From CBDHFF01 sp965262395 (lineage in GTDB: Bacteria > Pseudomonadota > Alphaproteobacteria > Rickettsiales > Anaplasmataceae), in the NCBI GenBank assembly GCA_965262395.1, contig OZ253531.1, positions 434,001 through 498,000 on the forward strand: 64,000 nt of DNA, in the 5' to 3' direction. Under the pieces are notes generated by a model. The model saw nothing but the letters and a program-made list of their open reading frames with translations, ran no database searches and was not told the origin of the DNA. Every line of letters starts with the position of its first letter. Positions within the stretch are counted from its first letter, which is position 1. Below are positions 36,006-46,468 of the stretch, piece by piece. The translations under genes were made by a program, and so were the position numbers.

Positions 36006-37163
36006 TTAATTGTATAGCGACAGCTCGTGCAGAATATTATTGGAGCGTGTATAAATCATATTCCCTATTGCTAAAGGGTGTCCAATAATTTTCAATCTTT
36101 TCGGAAACTTAACAGTAGTGGTTTTGTTAAGTTTGTCTATCAATATTAAACGGGATAGTCCCTCTCCAGTTAATATTATATCATTAACCAGTAACATAGG
36201 TTCGTACCATTTTATATTTTCATCCAATGAAATCTCCGATTTCTGTTCTCCGGAAAAGATATTTCTGACAATCATCTTATTATTTCTTGAGATTGTGAAT
36301 AGGGAGTTAGAGTTGGCCAGAGGAGTGGCTGATATGTCATCATCAACCTTCCACATCTCTTCTCCAGTGTTTATATCAATTGCATAAAGTGAATTATCAT
36401 TTGTAGCAAGGATTAGTAGATTTTTATATATTAGCGGTGTGTATCTTATACTATTTAAGCTTGCATATTTATCTTGGCTGCTTTCGTGTTTCCAAATTTT
36501 TTCACCTGTTTCTACATTAAGAGCAGTTACTGTAGTGCCTGAATAAGGAAATATTACAGTTTTAGAATCTGATACTAAATCAGCGTTATTCTTTAACTTT
36601 ATTAAATCTTCCTTGCCCTGAATGTACCACACAGTACTACCGTTGCTTATATTCAGGTAGTAGGCGCTTTCGTCTATAGTAAATGCTATAACCCCAGTAT
36701 CTTGTACAATTTTATTTCCTTGTATGGGAGAGTTCAGATTCTTTTCCCATTTAATTGCACCTGTTTTATAATCTATCATATAGATATATTGATCAGCGGA
36801 TATTAGTAGATTATTGTTATTATAAGTAATATTTGATCTATGTATATCATTTATGATATTTGCTTCATTTTTGATTTTAATTCGATTAATCCAAGTATCT
36901 TTTTTTGTTTCTTTTATACTTTTTTTAATCAGGTAACCATTTTTGGTTAGATAAACAATATCACCGTCAATGACCAGAAAATCTATAATATGCGCACGCT
37001 TGTGTTTTGTAAGCAATATAGACCTAACACCAATGTTAGCTGTTGCTAGTTCAAGGTAAGGTACATGGTTATGTGTGGAGTGTTGTTTATTATAAGAATT
37101 GGCACTGTGTTCACCACAAGATGATACAAACAACAAAATTGCCAAGAATGTAATTTTAAGCAT
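36006..37163 (-). CDS. bamB: outer-membrane assembly lipoprotein BamB-like (PQQ-type beta-propeller)
   Basis: Component of the BAM machinery that inserts beta-barrels. From ATG 37163 the lipoprotein signal peptide MLKITFLAILLFVSSCG has a lipobox with Cys16. The body holds repeating propeller blades with PQQ-repeat signatures: IYMIDYKTGAIKWEKN, VTALNVETGEKIWKHE and LYAIDINTGEEMWKVD. 385 residues, matching the family. The in-frame upstream start at 37223 would destroy the signal peptide and is rejected. Functionally links to the two barrel proteins at 29.7-32.4 kb. Confidence 0.85.
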   Translation of the reverse strand: MLKITFLAILLFVSSCGEHSANSYNKQHSTHNHVPYLELATANIGVRSILLTKHKRAHIIDFLVIDGDIVYLTKNGYLIKKSIKETKKDTWINRIKIKNEANIINDIHRSNITYNNNNLLISADQYIYMIDYKTGAIKWEKNLNSPIQGNKIVQDTGVIAFTIDESAYYLNISNGSTVWYIQGKEDLIKLKNNADLVSDSKTVIFPYSGTTVTALNVETGEKIWKHESSQDKYASLNSIRYTPLIYKNLLILATNDNSLYAIDINTGEEMWKVDDDISATPLANSNSLFTISRNNKMIVRNIFSGEQKSEISLDENIKWYEPMLLVNDIILTGEGLSRLILIDKLNKTTTVKFPKRLKIIGHPLAIGNMIYTRSNNILHELSLYN

Positions 37164-37420
37164 ATTACAATCACGGTAAAAACTGATAATACAAAATATA
37201 TGTGCTGATAATACAATATGCAATACATTTATTTATAGAATTATTTCAAGGGAATTTATTAAAATTATCTATAAGTAGTAATTGCTGTTGATTTATCACA
37301 GTGCCCGTTAAGAAAATATAAACCAATCGAATGTAGCATCTACTCATTATGATATTTCATATAACTCTGGGGCAGGTTTATGAAATAAATTATTTTTAAT
37401 TATACAAATAGGGGTGACAT

Positions 37421-39319
37421 ATGAAGGCAATTTCTATAAATCAGAATACTACAGCTCTGTACGCGCAGCAGTATTTAATTAAATCATCAGAGAAAGTCGC
37501 AAACTGTGCTAAGCGATTATCTTCAGGTGAGCAATTTGCTTCTGCAAACGAAGATAATATTGCACTACTTTCATTAGGTGAGAATCTGGAACGTAACTAT
37601 AGAGATATGGATGCTTGTTCTCAAAACTTGATGCAAATGGTTAACTTATATAAATGTACTGGTTCTGTTGGTGGACGTATATACGAACTATGTAAAGATA
37701 TTAAATCAATACTTATACAAGGTTGTTCAGATATTATTCCAGGAAATGTTCGTGATAGCTTGCAAGAAGTTATTGAAGAAAACCACAAAGGTATAGACTT
37801 TATGGTAGAGTCTTGTAAGTTTGGTAATAAAGTACTTCTTGATGGTACTTATTCTGGAGCATCAACTCTTAGTACTAGAAAACTTGACGATAAAAGAATA
37901 TTCAACATGACCTCTGCTAATGACTTTACTTCTAGTGGGCGTGTATATTCAAGTTCTTCTTTATTACAAGTGAATAGCCAAGCTACAGTAACTGAAGATG
38001 TTGGTGAAAGTTCTGCTGAATTTGAAGTATACTTCACTCAGAACACAATTACGAACAACGGTGGTAACTTTGCTTCTGGTGATGAAATAGCTATTGAAGG
38101 TATAGAGTTTGTTGCAGTACAAAACCTTTCTACGGCTCAACGATCAGATAGTAAAATTGAATTCGAAATGGGATCAACAGGTCAAGCTTCTCTTGATAGC
38201 TTCTACAAAGTTGCAAACAGACACTTAGTTGAATCAACTGTTAAGGTTGTATCAAAAGATTCTGATCCTTCTGCTGCTAGTGTAGTTAATATACATGGAT
38301 TGAAATTTACAGCCAATCAATCTGGTTGTGTTGGTAATGAAAAGCAAGTTTCGATTAATCTTAGTGGTAGTGGTGGTTCTGTTTTCACACAAATGAATGT
38401 GAATGACGAAGGATATGTCGATAACTCTGCAGTGATTTCTCGTAGTTTTGTTGACGGTACTGATAAGCGTAGCGGAAAAAGAGCAACTATGATCGTTGAA
38501 ATTGAGAAATCTTCTCAAGGTAATACAGACATAGAAGCTGGACAAGTAGTAAAAATTGGTAATAAAAAATATGAATTTATTGATACCACTAGTGCGACTG
38601 CTATATATCAAACAGCTGATGATGGTAATATTGCTGTTGATATTACTACTCCTACTGGTGGTGCTGCTCTTAGTGATAGTGATAAAATCAGAGAACTTTG
38701 TACTCAACATAATCTTCAAAGTGGCATTGATCTTAAGATGTACATGGAAGATGACGTTGCGAATGACAAGCTAATTGTTACTATGAAAGCTATGGATGCT
38801 GGTTCTGAAGTTAATGAAACAATTGTTAACTTTAATGACAAGATGGTTGCTACGGCATCAATGGATATTGATTTTTCCAGTGTTAGCTCGGTGGCATCTT
38901 ATAGTGCTGGTGATGTGATCACTCTTGCGGATGATACTATTGAATTCTACAACAAGAATGTAGAGCTTGATATTTCTGGAAGTAGCATAACCAACTTTGC
39001 ATCTGGTAATGCGATCAAGTTATTTGATATGGAATTCGCAGCTGTGGCTGGTTCGTCTGGTGCTAAGCAGTTCACTGTTGGTAGCAATGCGAAGGAAACT
39101 TGGAAGAATCTTGCTGAATCTTTCAATAGAGAATCAGAGATGGTTAAAATGTCAGTGATTGGAGCTAGTGGTTCAGAAAAAGTTAGATTTGATCTAAAAG
39201 AACAGAACGGTACGGCTGGAACTAATAACTTTGATCAATTTGAAGCATTGAGATCAAGTTTTATAGACTCAACAACAGGAGCGTTGGGATACTACGAACA
39301 CTACCAACAACTCAATTAG
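37421..39319 (+). CDS. fliC: giant flagellin, N-terminal part (frame broken at about 39.3 kb)
   Basis: The first 150 residues are a flagellin D0/D1 region: INQNTTALYAQQYLIKSS, then LSSGEQFASANEDNIALLS and the helix ending FMVESCKFGNKVLLDGT; this part packs the filament core and carries the export signal. After it comes a very long beta-rich outer domain. The frame stops at 39317-39319, but residues consistent with the same protein continue in the other frames and the matching flagellin C-terminus lies at 42.3-42.6 kb. Together they would give about 1740 residues, against 270-500 for ordinary flagellins. AGGGGTGAC ribosome site before ATG. Confidence 0.85.
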   Translation: MKAISINQNTTALYAQQYLIKSSEKVANCAKRLSSGEQFASANEDNIALLSLGENLERNYRDMDACSQNLMQMVNLYKCTGSVGGRIYELCKDIKSILIQGCSDIIPGNVRDSLQEVIEENHKGIDFMVESCKFGNKVLLDGTYSGASTLSTRKLDDKRIFNMTSANDFTSSGRVYSSSSLLQVNSQATVTEDVGESSAEFEVYFTQNTITNNGGNFASGDEIAIEGIEFVAVQNLSTAQRSDSKIEFEMGSTGQASLDSFYKVANRHLVESTVKVVSKDSDPSAASVVNIHGLKFTANQSGCVGNEKQVSINLSGSGGSVFTQMNVNDEGYVDNSAVISRSFVDGTDKRSGKRATMIVEIEKSSQGNTDIEAGQVVKIGNKKYEFIDTTSATAIYQTADDGNIAVDITTPTGGAALSDSDKIRELCTQHNLQSGIDLKMYMEDDVANDKLIVTMKAMDAGSEVNETIVNFNDKMVATASMDIDFSSVSSVASYSAGDVITLADDTIEFYNKNVELDISGSSITNFASGNAIKLFDMEFAAVAGSSGAKQFTVGSNAKETWKNLAESFNRESEMVKMSVIGASGSEKVRFDLKEQNGTAGTNNFDQFEALRSSFIDSTTGALGYYEHYQQLN

Positions 39320-39480
39320 TGCATTTGCTACTGGTGCTGGTCTTAACTTGGTAGACGGTGATGTGCAAATTTTGATGGTGTTGATATAGTAAAATCTTAA
39401 AAGGTAATGCCACTATGACTGCTGGTGTGACTCTTGATTTTGCGGGCATGATATTGCTGGTAGGGCAAAATATTGGTTTA
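39270..39480 (+). other. cluster of frame breaks in the flagellin outer domain
   Basis: Frame 2 ends in TAG at 39317. From about 39295 a second frame (NTTNNSISAFATGAGLNLVD) takes over and stops near 39390; a third frame (NFDGVDIVK; then GNATMTAGVTLDFAG) follows and stops near 39492; from about 39448 the final frame is open to 42641. At least three indels in about 200 bp are needed. Either the gene is newly broken here or these are sequencing/assembly errors. Confidence 0.7.
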
Positions 39481-42400
39481 AAAGATGCATAGATGGAAAC
39501 TTTTATGATGTAGGTATTGGGGGTGTTGCTGGTACTGCCGCTGGTGGTACTACTGCTTATGCTACTAACGCCGCCGCTGGTGCTATTGTTGCAACTGAAC
39601 TTGGGTTTCTTGCTGGTGCGATTAACGGTGATGCGGCTCTTGGTGCTATTTATCATGCTGAAGTTGGTTCTGGTACTCGTGATAACGAGCTGACTATCTA
39701 CACGAAAGATAATACTGCCAACACTGCTGGTACTGGTACTAACGCCAACACCACTTATGCTACTGCTGCCGCAGTAGATGCAGGTGACATGTTAACGAAG
39801 TGGTTAAGTAATGACACAGGTGTAACTGCTGGACAGGCATCTCTTGAAACTCAGTTGGATGGTACTGCTCTTGATTTTGGTTTAAATACTGCTGTTGGTG
39901 CTACCAACGCCGCAAACATTGGTGTCGCTGCTGCTGACATTGATGATGGTGGTTTGTCTGCATATAACGGTGATCATGATGTTGGTGTTGTAACTTATAA
40001 TGACAGTGTTGCAATTGGTGCTGGTGGTCAGCTAGCTAGTCTAGCTGTTGCTGGTGCTACTCCACCTGTTGGTTCGTACAACGCGCACGCCGGTCGTCAA
40101 TATGATGTTAGCTACAACACTGCCAACGACACTCTTACACTTACGGATCAAGATGGATCATATGCGGACAGTGCTAAGAGATTCAATGAGATGACTAGTG
40201 ATAAAGCTTTCAACTTTGGATCTGTTCGCTCAGGGGTTGATTATCAAACAGCAAGTATATCTACAACTGGTGCGATGCACATTAAAAACGGTACTGCAGC
40301 TACTGCTAACGGTTTTACTAATGACAATTCCAGTATTAAACTTGCTGATGTAGCTAAAGATTCTAACTCTAACAAAATTAGTGGCTGTAAGTTAGGTACT
40401 GATGATTCGAATGTGACATTCACACAAGGATACTTAGGTACCTTTGGAGACTCTAGTTTAACATTCCTTCCTGGTGATACTACAAGCACTGGATTTAAGC
40501 ATAACAAGCTGAAGATGTCAGTTACAATTGGTGATACATTGTTTAATTCTGCTGAAGATATTATTCTTTGTGACATTGATAGAGCTACTGAATCTGGATT
40601 CAGAGGTAAAGGCAGAAAAATCAAACCTGGATTAGAAGTAACATTGGTTCCGGTTGGTGCTCTTCCTACAGCTGGTGGTGTGAAGTTAACATTTGATGCT
40701 GACGGTTATCTTTTTGGAGACCATACTACAGAAGATGATATGCAGAATGAATGTAGTCAGCTTGCACGTCAGATTTCAGAAGCTATCAATGGTAACTTAA
40801 ACATTGGTACTACTGCAACTGTTAGTACAGAAGCAGATTTCGGTTTGAATAGTGTTGATAACTATACGGTTGCTGGTGTAATCGCTAGTGGTCATCACAT
40901 ACAACAAGTTGATGTGGTATCTGCTGTAGGTAAGACTAGTGCTTCTTCAACGTTGCAATTCGCTGCTGCTTCGACGGCTGCTGGATTTACTACCAGTGAT
41001 TATTTAGCTGTTAACGGAACAAAGCTTTATGCGGATGTTGATTTTGTTGCGACTAGTGCTTCTAACATGGAAAGTGTATATCGTAACATTGCTAAAGCAA
41101 TTAACACCTCTGATAATTATAATTTATCTAGAGTAAGTGCTACGGTTGTACAAGAGTCTGGTGATTTCTTATTGAGGCTTAATTCAAGAGAATTGGGAGT
41201 TGGAGGTAACGACTACAGTCTTGGTGCAAGTTTTGGTACAAACACTGTGAAGCTTAATGATGTAGGAACCTTTGGTTCTAACCCTAATGCTGTTTCATTT
41301 GGGGAAAACTCTTCTAGTGTTAATAAGAATGTTACTAGAGGTGAAAATAGACGTGAAAGTAACTACTACTCTCCTGATTTGATTGGTGAAGTTAGAATAG
41401 CTGATATCATTTTCAATGAAGGTGCTATTGATGATAATGATGTTCACAAATTTACAGCTAATACTTGTCAATTCAAGTTGAAGATTAATGGTGTGAACTA
41501 TGTATCTGACAAAGTAGAGTGTTCTGGTGGTAATAGACAAAGTGGAAATGTTGATGGTAAAGGGTACAATGGTATGGGTCACCTCATTCCTGGTGGCACT
41601 CAAATTACCTGTGTAGAGGAAGGTTTTGTTCCTGGAAGCAGCAAAGTTGGGCCTGGTATACGTATTGCTCTTGATAATCAAGGAATCGTGTTCCCTACTC
41701 CAACCAATGATACTTCTATTTCCAAGCGTGATATTGATAATTTCATTGCTCATACTATTCAGGTGATGAATGATGGTCTTAGTCTTGGTTCTAATACTAG
41801 AATCCAGCAAGGACGTACTACTGTTATAGATGATTCTAATCATGATTCTACTAGACACACTGTGTTAAATGGAATTAAGACATCTGCAGCAACATTTGTT
41901 ACTGATCAATATGGCAGTGATGGAGTTATCGGTAAGTTTAGTGGGTTTGATTTCAACCTTGAAACTAAGTCGTTGTTTGTTAAAATTGACAACAAAACTT
42001 ATTCTCAAGACTTAACTGAACTTGGAAGATTCTATGACTCTTCTAACGAAAGAATTATCTGTAAAGCAGGGACGCAACTTACTCTTGCAGTTGCAAAGGG
42101 TAAAGGTGCGGATGATGAAGACGCTAAATTGTTGATTGATCTTGCTGGTGTTGTTAATGACATCGATGTTAAGAGTGATGAACAAGCTAAGTTGTTTACT
42201 GAAGCTTTAGACAAATTCTTTGGAACTAAGTCGAGTGGTGGTATTAGTGTGCAAATTAATACTGGGTACGCTGATCAGGTTTCTGTGACATTACAGAACT
42301 TTACTACTGCAGCGATTTTCAATGGTCAATTGAGCGTAGAAAGCGCAGAGAGAGCAAAAGAATCTCTTATCTATATAGATAATGCTGTACAGATATTAGA

Positions 42401-42641
42401 TTTGAATAGATCTGTGTTGCGGTCTACGGAAGCACAGCTGGGCTTGTTTAAAGCAAACTTAGCAAATCTTAGTCAAACTCTTCAAGAGTCTGCTTCGAAC
42501 TTCTTAAACTGTGATATCGCAGTTGAGATTATTTTGAAAGCACAACTTGAATTGAAGACTAAGATGGCTTCTACGATAGCTGGACAAGCTGTTAAAAGTT
42601 GTCAAGAACAAGTTGATAACATGCTTAGAGCTGTTGGTTAA
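39448..42641 (+). CDS. fliC: giant flagellin, C-terminal part
   Basis: Open from about 39448; the first usable ATG is 39789. Residues encoded at about 39510-40150 are unusually rich in Ala, Thr and Gly with GCC, AAC and ACC codons, unlike the AT-rich neighbours. The last 105 residues are a flagellin C-terminal D1/D0 helix: SLIYIDNAVQILDLNRSVLR, LGLFKANLANLSQTLQ and CDIAVEIILKAQLELKTKM, ending NMLRAVG. This pairs with the N-terminal fragment 2 kb upstream in one broken gene. A strong terminator follows at 42689. Confidence 0.85.
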
Positions 42642-42688
42642 TAATTGAATAGAACTTGTTTCTAATCAGTTGAAAGTATACTTGAGAA

Positions 42689-42724
42689 ATGCGGTACTTC
42701 TTTTGAAGTGCTGCATTTTTTTTT
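42689..42724 (+). terminator. rho-independent terminator of the flagellin gene
   Basis: ATGCGGTACTTC / GAAGTGCTGCAT: 12-bp stem with two G-T pairs, TTTT loop, then nine T. 48 nt after the flagellin stop. The best intrinsic terminator I found in the window; it separates fliC from fliD. Confidence 0.92.
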
Positions 42725-42804
42725 GTTCTTTGAATTATATTAATAAATCGTTAACTAGTATTACCTTATAGATTTATCTGATCTATAATTATTGAAAATA
42801 TATC

Positions 42805-45800
42805 ATGGTAACTTCTTACGGCGATCCGACCCTTACTACCATAGATGGTAAAAATATTATTTCTGGTGTTAAGAGTGGTATAGACTTTGCCCTTATGATA
42901 GAAGCAGCTGTGGAAGCGCAAAAGATAGGGATAAGAGAAGTAGAAGATAGCATTGACTGTAATCATGAAAAATTACAGAAACTAGAAGAGTTTACTTATG
43001 TTCTGAAGAAATTCCGTTCTTCTGTTATGGCCGTTACTCCTAAATATGGGAATGGGGTATTCGATGAACGTGAATTAGAAATGAAATGCAGGGGTTTCAG
43101 CTTTGGCGATAAAGCAGAAAATTATATGTCTGTTTCAATCAACAGAGGAAGCGTTCTGACTGATTTTGAAGTTTCTGATATTTCTAAAGCAACCGCTAAA
43201 TCAGTTGAATATACAGGATTTATTAGTTCCAATAGGAGTGTGACTTCAGGAGTGGGAGAGACGGTGCCTGGTAAGTTCAAACCAGGTAGTTTTCGTATAG
43301 TGCCGGTAAATATTAAGAATTTACAAGAAGAAGAGGTAAACTTAGTTGTAAATCACAATATTTCACAGGTATTGTTAGACGAAAGATCAGAAATTTATGA
43401 ACTTAACGCATCTCCCGCTATGATGGGTGGTTTATTTGGTAATTTCTTTTCTACAATATCTTCCTGTGCATCATCCAGGACAGGGAATGATCTCACAATT
43501 ACAATGACCTTTCCTGATGGAGCGGGAGGAAACACTTATTATATTTCTGATCCAATTATGATAGAGCAGAGAAGTGTTCCAGATCCGTTGGATAATACAG
43601 TGATGACTACTGAGGAATTCATTCCTGAAAGACAGGAGATAATCTTTCGTAATAATGTGGATGCAATAGATTTCAAGGTAAGAGTTGGAGAGGAGGTTAG
43701 CTTTAATGGTTCCAGTGACGAGTCAGACCTTAATTCTAATTTGATGACTGATATCGCAGGATTCAGCATGGCTACTGGCAAATATTTTTCTGGCACAAAA
43801 TTTAATGGTGATTATGCAATACTTAATGATGATAAAGTAGGGGTGTTTTCTAATGATATAGCCAATATTAATGCATTAGATAACATAGATTTAAGTGAAT
43901 TCGCTATTACGCAAGTTACATCAGAGGGTGCTGCTGATGCAACAATGATTACTCATATTAATTCCATGGAATATAGCGCAACAGGGCTAGGTAATCAGTT
44001 CGATGAGATAGATCAAAATATAATATTAACCAGTGCGGATGGTAATTCGGAAATTCATATAAATTTGAAAGATGCAGGATTGAAAGTTAATGTTTCGACA
44101 CGGGCAAACGCCACTAACTTTGAAAATATAATGAATCGTGCATTTTCTACAAAACGTGGTGCAGAGATTAGAATTTCATCAGGAGATTCGTTGAATGGCA
44201 TAATGAAGAAAATTAATAATTATACTTCTTCTAGTGGTGTTAGGGCAGGGATAACAAAATTAGCGAATAATAATTTTAAATTAAAAATTCTTGCTGATAA
44301 TGTTGGTCTTAGTAATGGATTTAATATTATTGATACTAATGGTTCACTTACATCGTTAAGTAACCTACAATCTATAACTCAGCCCAGGATGTGTACGTTT
44401 AACTTAGATGGGGTATTAATAACTCGTGATAGTAATGAAGTTGATGATGTAGTTAGCGGTGTAGTTGTTAACTTTATTCGTAATACTTCATCCACAGAAT
44501 TTATAGAGGCTTATATGAGGCCTAATCTCTCAACTATTACAGAGAGAGTAGTGGATTTTGTAAATACATATAATTTATTCAAAGAATTTGTAGCTGTGCA
44601 GAATGAGCAAGATATGGATGGGAAGTATTCAAAAAATGCTATATTACATGATAATGTTGCTCTTAGCTTGGCAACTAGATTGGTAGATAGCAGCCTGGTC
44701 AGATTAGTTAATAATGGAGATAGCACAATACAATCACTATTAGATATAGGTATTAATTATGAAGATACATACGAATCTCAATTAGTTTCTAATAAGATTT
44801 TGAATATCAATAGAAGTAGGTTCCAGAGTATGCTTGAGAGTAAATTTGATGATGTAAAGAAGTTATTTTCCTTTACTGTTGAGTCTTCTGATACATCAAT
44901 TAGCAAACTGAAATATACTGGTAATGAAATGAGCCTTAATTTCCAGGTTTCGTTTGATCTTGATGTTAATGCAGTGGTAGTAAAAGATATAGATGCAGGT
45001 GATATTTTTGATAAAGAGTTAGGGTTACATAGTCTATATCACAATCATGCTGACATACCAAAATTTGTGGGTAAATTTAATGACATACTAGGTTATTGTA
45101 AGGTAAAAAGAGAAGATGGGGCAACTGATGTGCATTTTGAAGCATCTATAAACAGTAGTAGATATATTTCTGATCCTATGCCAATTATAAGTTACAACTT
45201 CCTTACTAATCCAGAGGAGGAAGATACTAGTCTTCATATATATGAAATGCGTGATGCTATTGCCGCTAATACAGAGATACAGCTGCATCATTCAATAACT
45301 GGTTCTGGGTTTAGTATTAATACAGCTGGTGATGCTATTGATATTAGTACCAGTGATTTATTGGACGATCTTGGAGAGAATCTCCGTCTTGCTTTATTAC
45401 CAGTAGAATTAGATTGTGATCTTAATGATGTTGTTAGATTTTATGATATTGATGATGAAATTAGCGTTGATGTTCCTATATCTAAGGCAGCATATACTCC
45501 AAGAAAGGCTAAAGTAAGTAGCCATACTATAACTGAGAAAAATATATTTGAGAGTACGGATATTAATGAAATTTTCAATTTAGCAGATGGAGATGGGTTC
45601 ACGGTGTCTTTGGAAAAACCAGATGGCACAATAACTACTGTAAGTTTAATATTTGAACATGATTTTGCTTTTGAAACTTCCGGTGAATCTAATGATCATA
45701 AATTCTCTAATTTAAATAATTTGCATCGGGCTATTAAGAATAATCTTGATTTAGATTCACAGATATTTAAGGACTCCTTGGTTATTGAAGCTAATGGTAT

Positions 45801-46233
45801 GTATGATCGTATATATTTTTCAAATGACGGTGATATCGATTTTTTGACTGAATTAGGTATTGAGGATATTAATTATATTTCTGGTTCGGTCGAAGCTAGT
45901 AAAGATGGAGTATTGAATGGTATAAAATTTGAATATAGCGGTGATCCAAGTGGTGTCATAGATGTTAATATCTCTAAGGGCATATCTTATACAACTTTAT
46001 TGGCGATTGACAGTATTTTGGCACAAGATGGAGCGATTGAACTAGAAACTAAGGGCATTGAAACACATAATGAGCGCCGTACTTGGGAATTAGAAAGGCA
46101 AAATAAGAATGTAGACACGCATAAACAAGGGTTAATTGAGAAATATTCTAAACTAGAGGAATCATTGGCAAAAGCTGAAGACATGACTAAATTTATTGAG
46201 TCTTATGTTGATATTTTATACAGTAAAGGCTAG
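42805..46233 (+). CDS. fliD: giant flagellar filament cap protein FliD
   Basis: Caps the growing filament and folds arriving flagellin. N-terminal D0: IISGVKSGIDFALMIEAAVE (about 17-36) followed by a coiled-coil helix; C-terminal D0/D1 coiled coil: RRTWELERQNKNVDTHKQGL to ESLAKAEDMTKFIESYVDIL. FliD core motifs appear near residues 450-640 (GDSLNGIMKKINNYTSSSGVRAGI-like, and VDFVNTYNLFKEFV at about 590). At 1142 residues it is about twice the usual 450-700, with large inserts before and after the core. It follows the giant flagellin, so the enlargement of both is probably linked. Frame is intact. Final codons seed a 64-bp array. Confidence 0.88.
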   Translation: MVTSYGDPTLTTIDGKNIISGVKSGIDFALMIEAAVEAQKIGIREVEDSIDCNHEKLQKLEEFTYVLKKFRSSVMAVTPKYGNGVFDERELEMKCRGFSFGDKAENYMSVSINRGSVLTDFEVSDISKATAKSVEYTGFISSNRSVTSGVGETVPGKFKPGSFRIVPVNIKNLQEEEVNLVVNHNISQVLLDERSEIYELNASPAMMGGLFGNFFSTISSCASSRTGNDLTITMTFPDGAGGNTYYISDPIMIEQRSVPDPLDNTVMTTEEFIPERQEIIFRNNVDAIDFKVRVGEEVSFNGSSDESDLNSNLMTDIAGFSMATGKYFSGTKFNGDYAILNDDKVGVFSNDIANINALDNIDLSEFAITQVTSEGAADATMITHINSMEYSATGLGNQFDEIDQNIILTSADGNSEIHINLKDAGLKVNVSTRANATNFENIMNRAFSTKRGAEIRISSGDSLNGIMKKINNYTSSSGVRAGITKLANNNFKLKILADNVGLSNGFNIIDTNGSLTSLSNLQSITQPRMCTFNLDGVLITRDSNEVDDVVSGVVVNFIRNTSSTEFIEAYMRPNLSTITERVVDFVNTYNLFKEFVAVQNEQDMDGKYSKNAILHDNVALSLATRLVDSSLVRLVNNGDSTIQSLLDIGINYEDTYESQLVSNKILNINRSRFQSMLESKFDDVKKLFSFTVESSDTSISKLKYTGNEMSLNFQVSFDLDVNAVVVKDIDAGDIFDKELGLHSLYHNHADIPKFVGKFNDILGYCKVKREDGATDVHFEASINSSRYISDPMPIISYNFLTNPEEEDTSLHIYEMRDAIAANTEIQLHHSITGSGFSINTAGDAIDISTSDLLDDLGENLRLALLPVELDCDLNDVVRFYDIDDEISVDVPISKAAYTPRKAKVSSHTITEKNIFESTDINEIFNLADGDGFTVSLEKPDGTITTVSLIFEHDFAFETSGESNDHKFSNLNNLHRAIKNNLDLDSQIFKDSLVIEANGMYDRIYFSNDGDIDFLTELGIEDINYISGSVEASKDGVLNGIKFEYSGDPSGVIDVNISKGISYTTLLAIDSILAQDGAIELETKGIETHNERRTWELERQNKNVDTHKQGLIEKYSKLEESLAKAEDMTKFIESYVDILYSKG

Positions 46234-46465
46234 TTGTTCTGGAATTATTTGAAATATCTTTATATATTTTCTTGATATTTTATACAGTAAAGGCTAGTTG
46301 TTCTGGAATTATTTGAAATATCTTTATATATTTTCTTGATATTTTATACAGTAAAAGCTAGTTGTTCTGGAATTATTTGAAATATCTTTATATATTTTCT
46401 TGATATTTTATACAGTAAAGGCTAGTTGTTCTGGAATTATTTGAAATATCTTTATATATTTTCTT
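46207..46465. repeat. four 64-bp tandem copies of the fliD 3' end
   Basis: GATATTTTATACAGTAAA starts at 46210 (inside fliD), 46274, 46338 and 46402, period exactly 64. Each holds the last seven codons and stop of fliD plus spacer. The array ends 3 nt before the start codon of the next gene, so it forms the whole promoter region of the SLC13 gene. Confidence 0.97.
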
Positions 46466-46468
46466 TTT

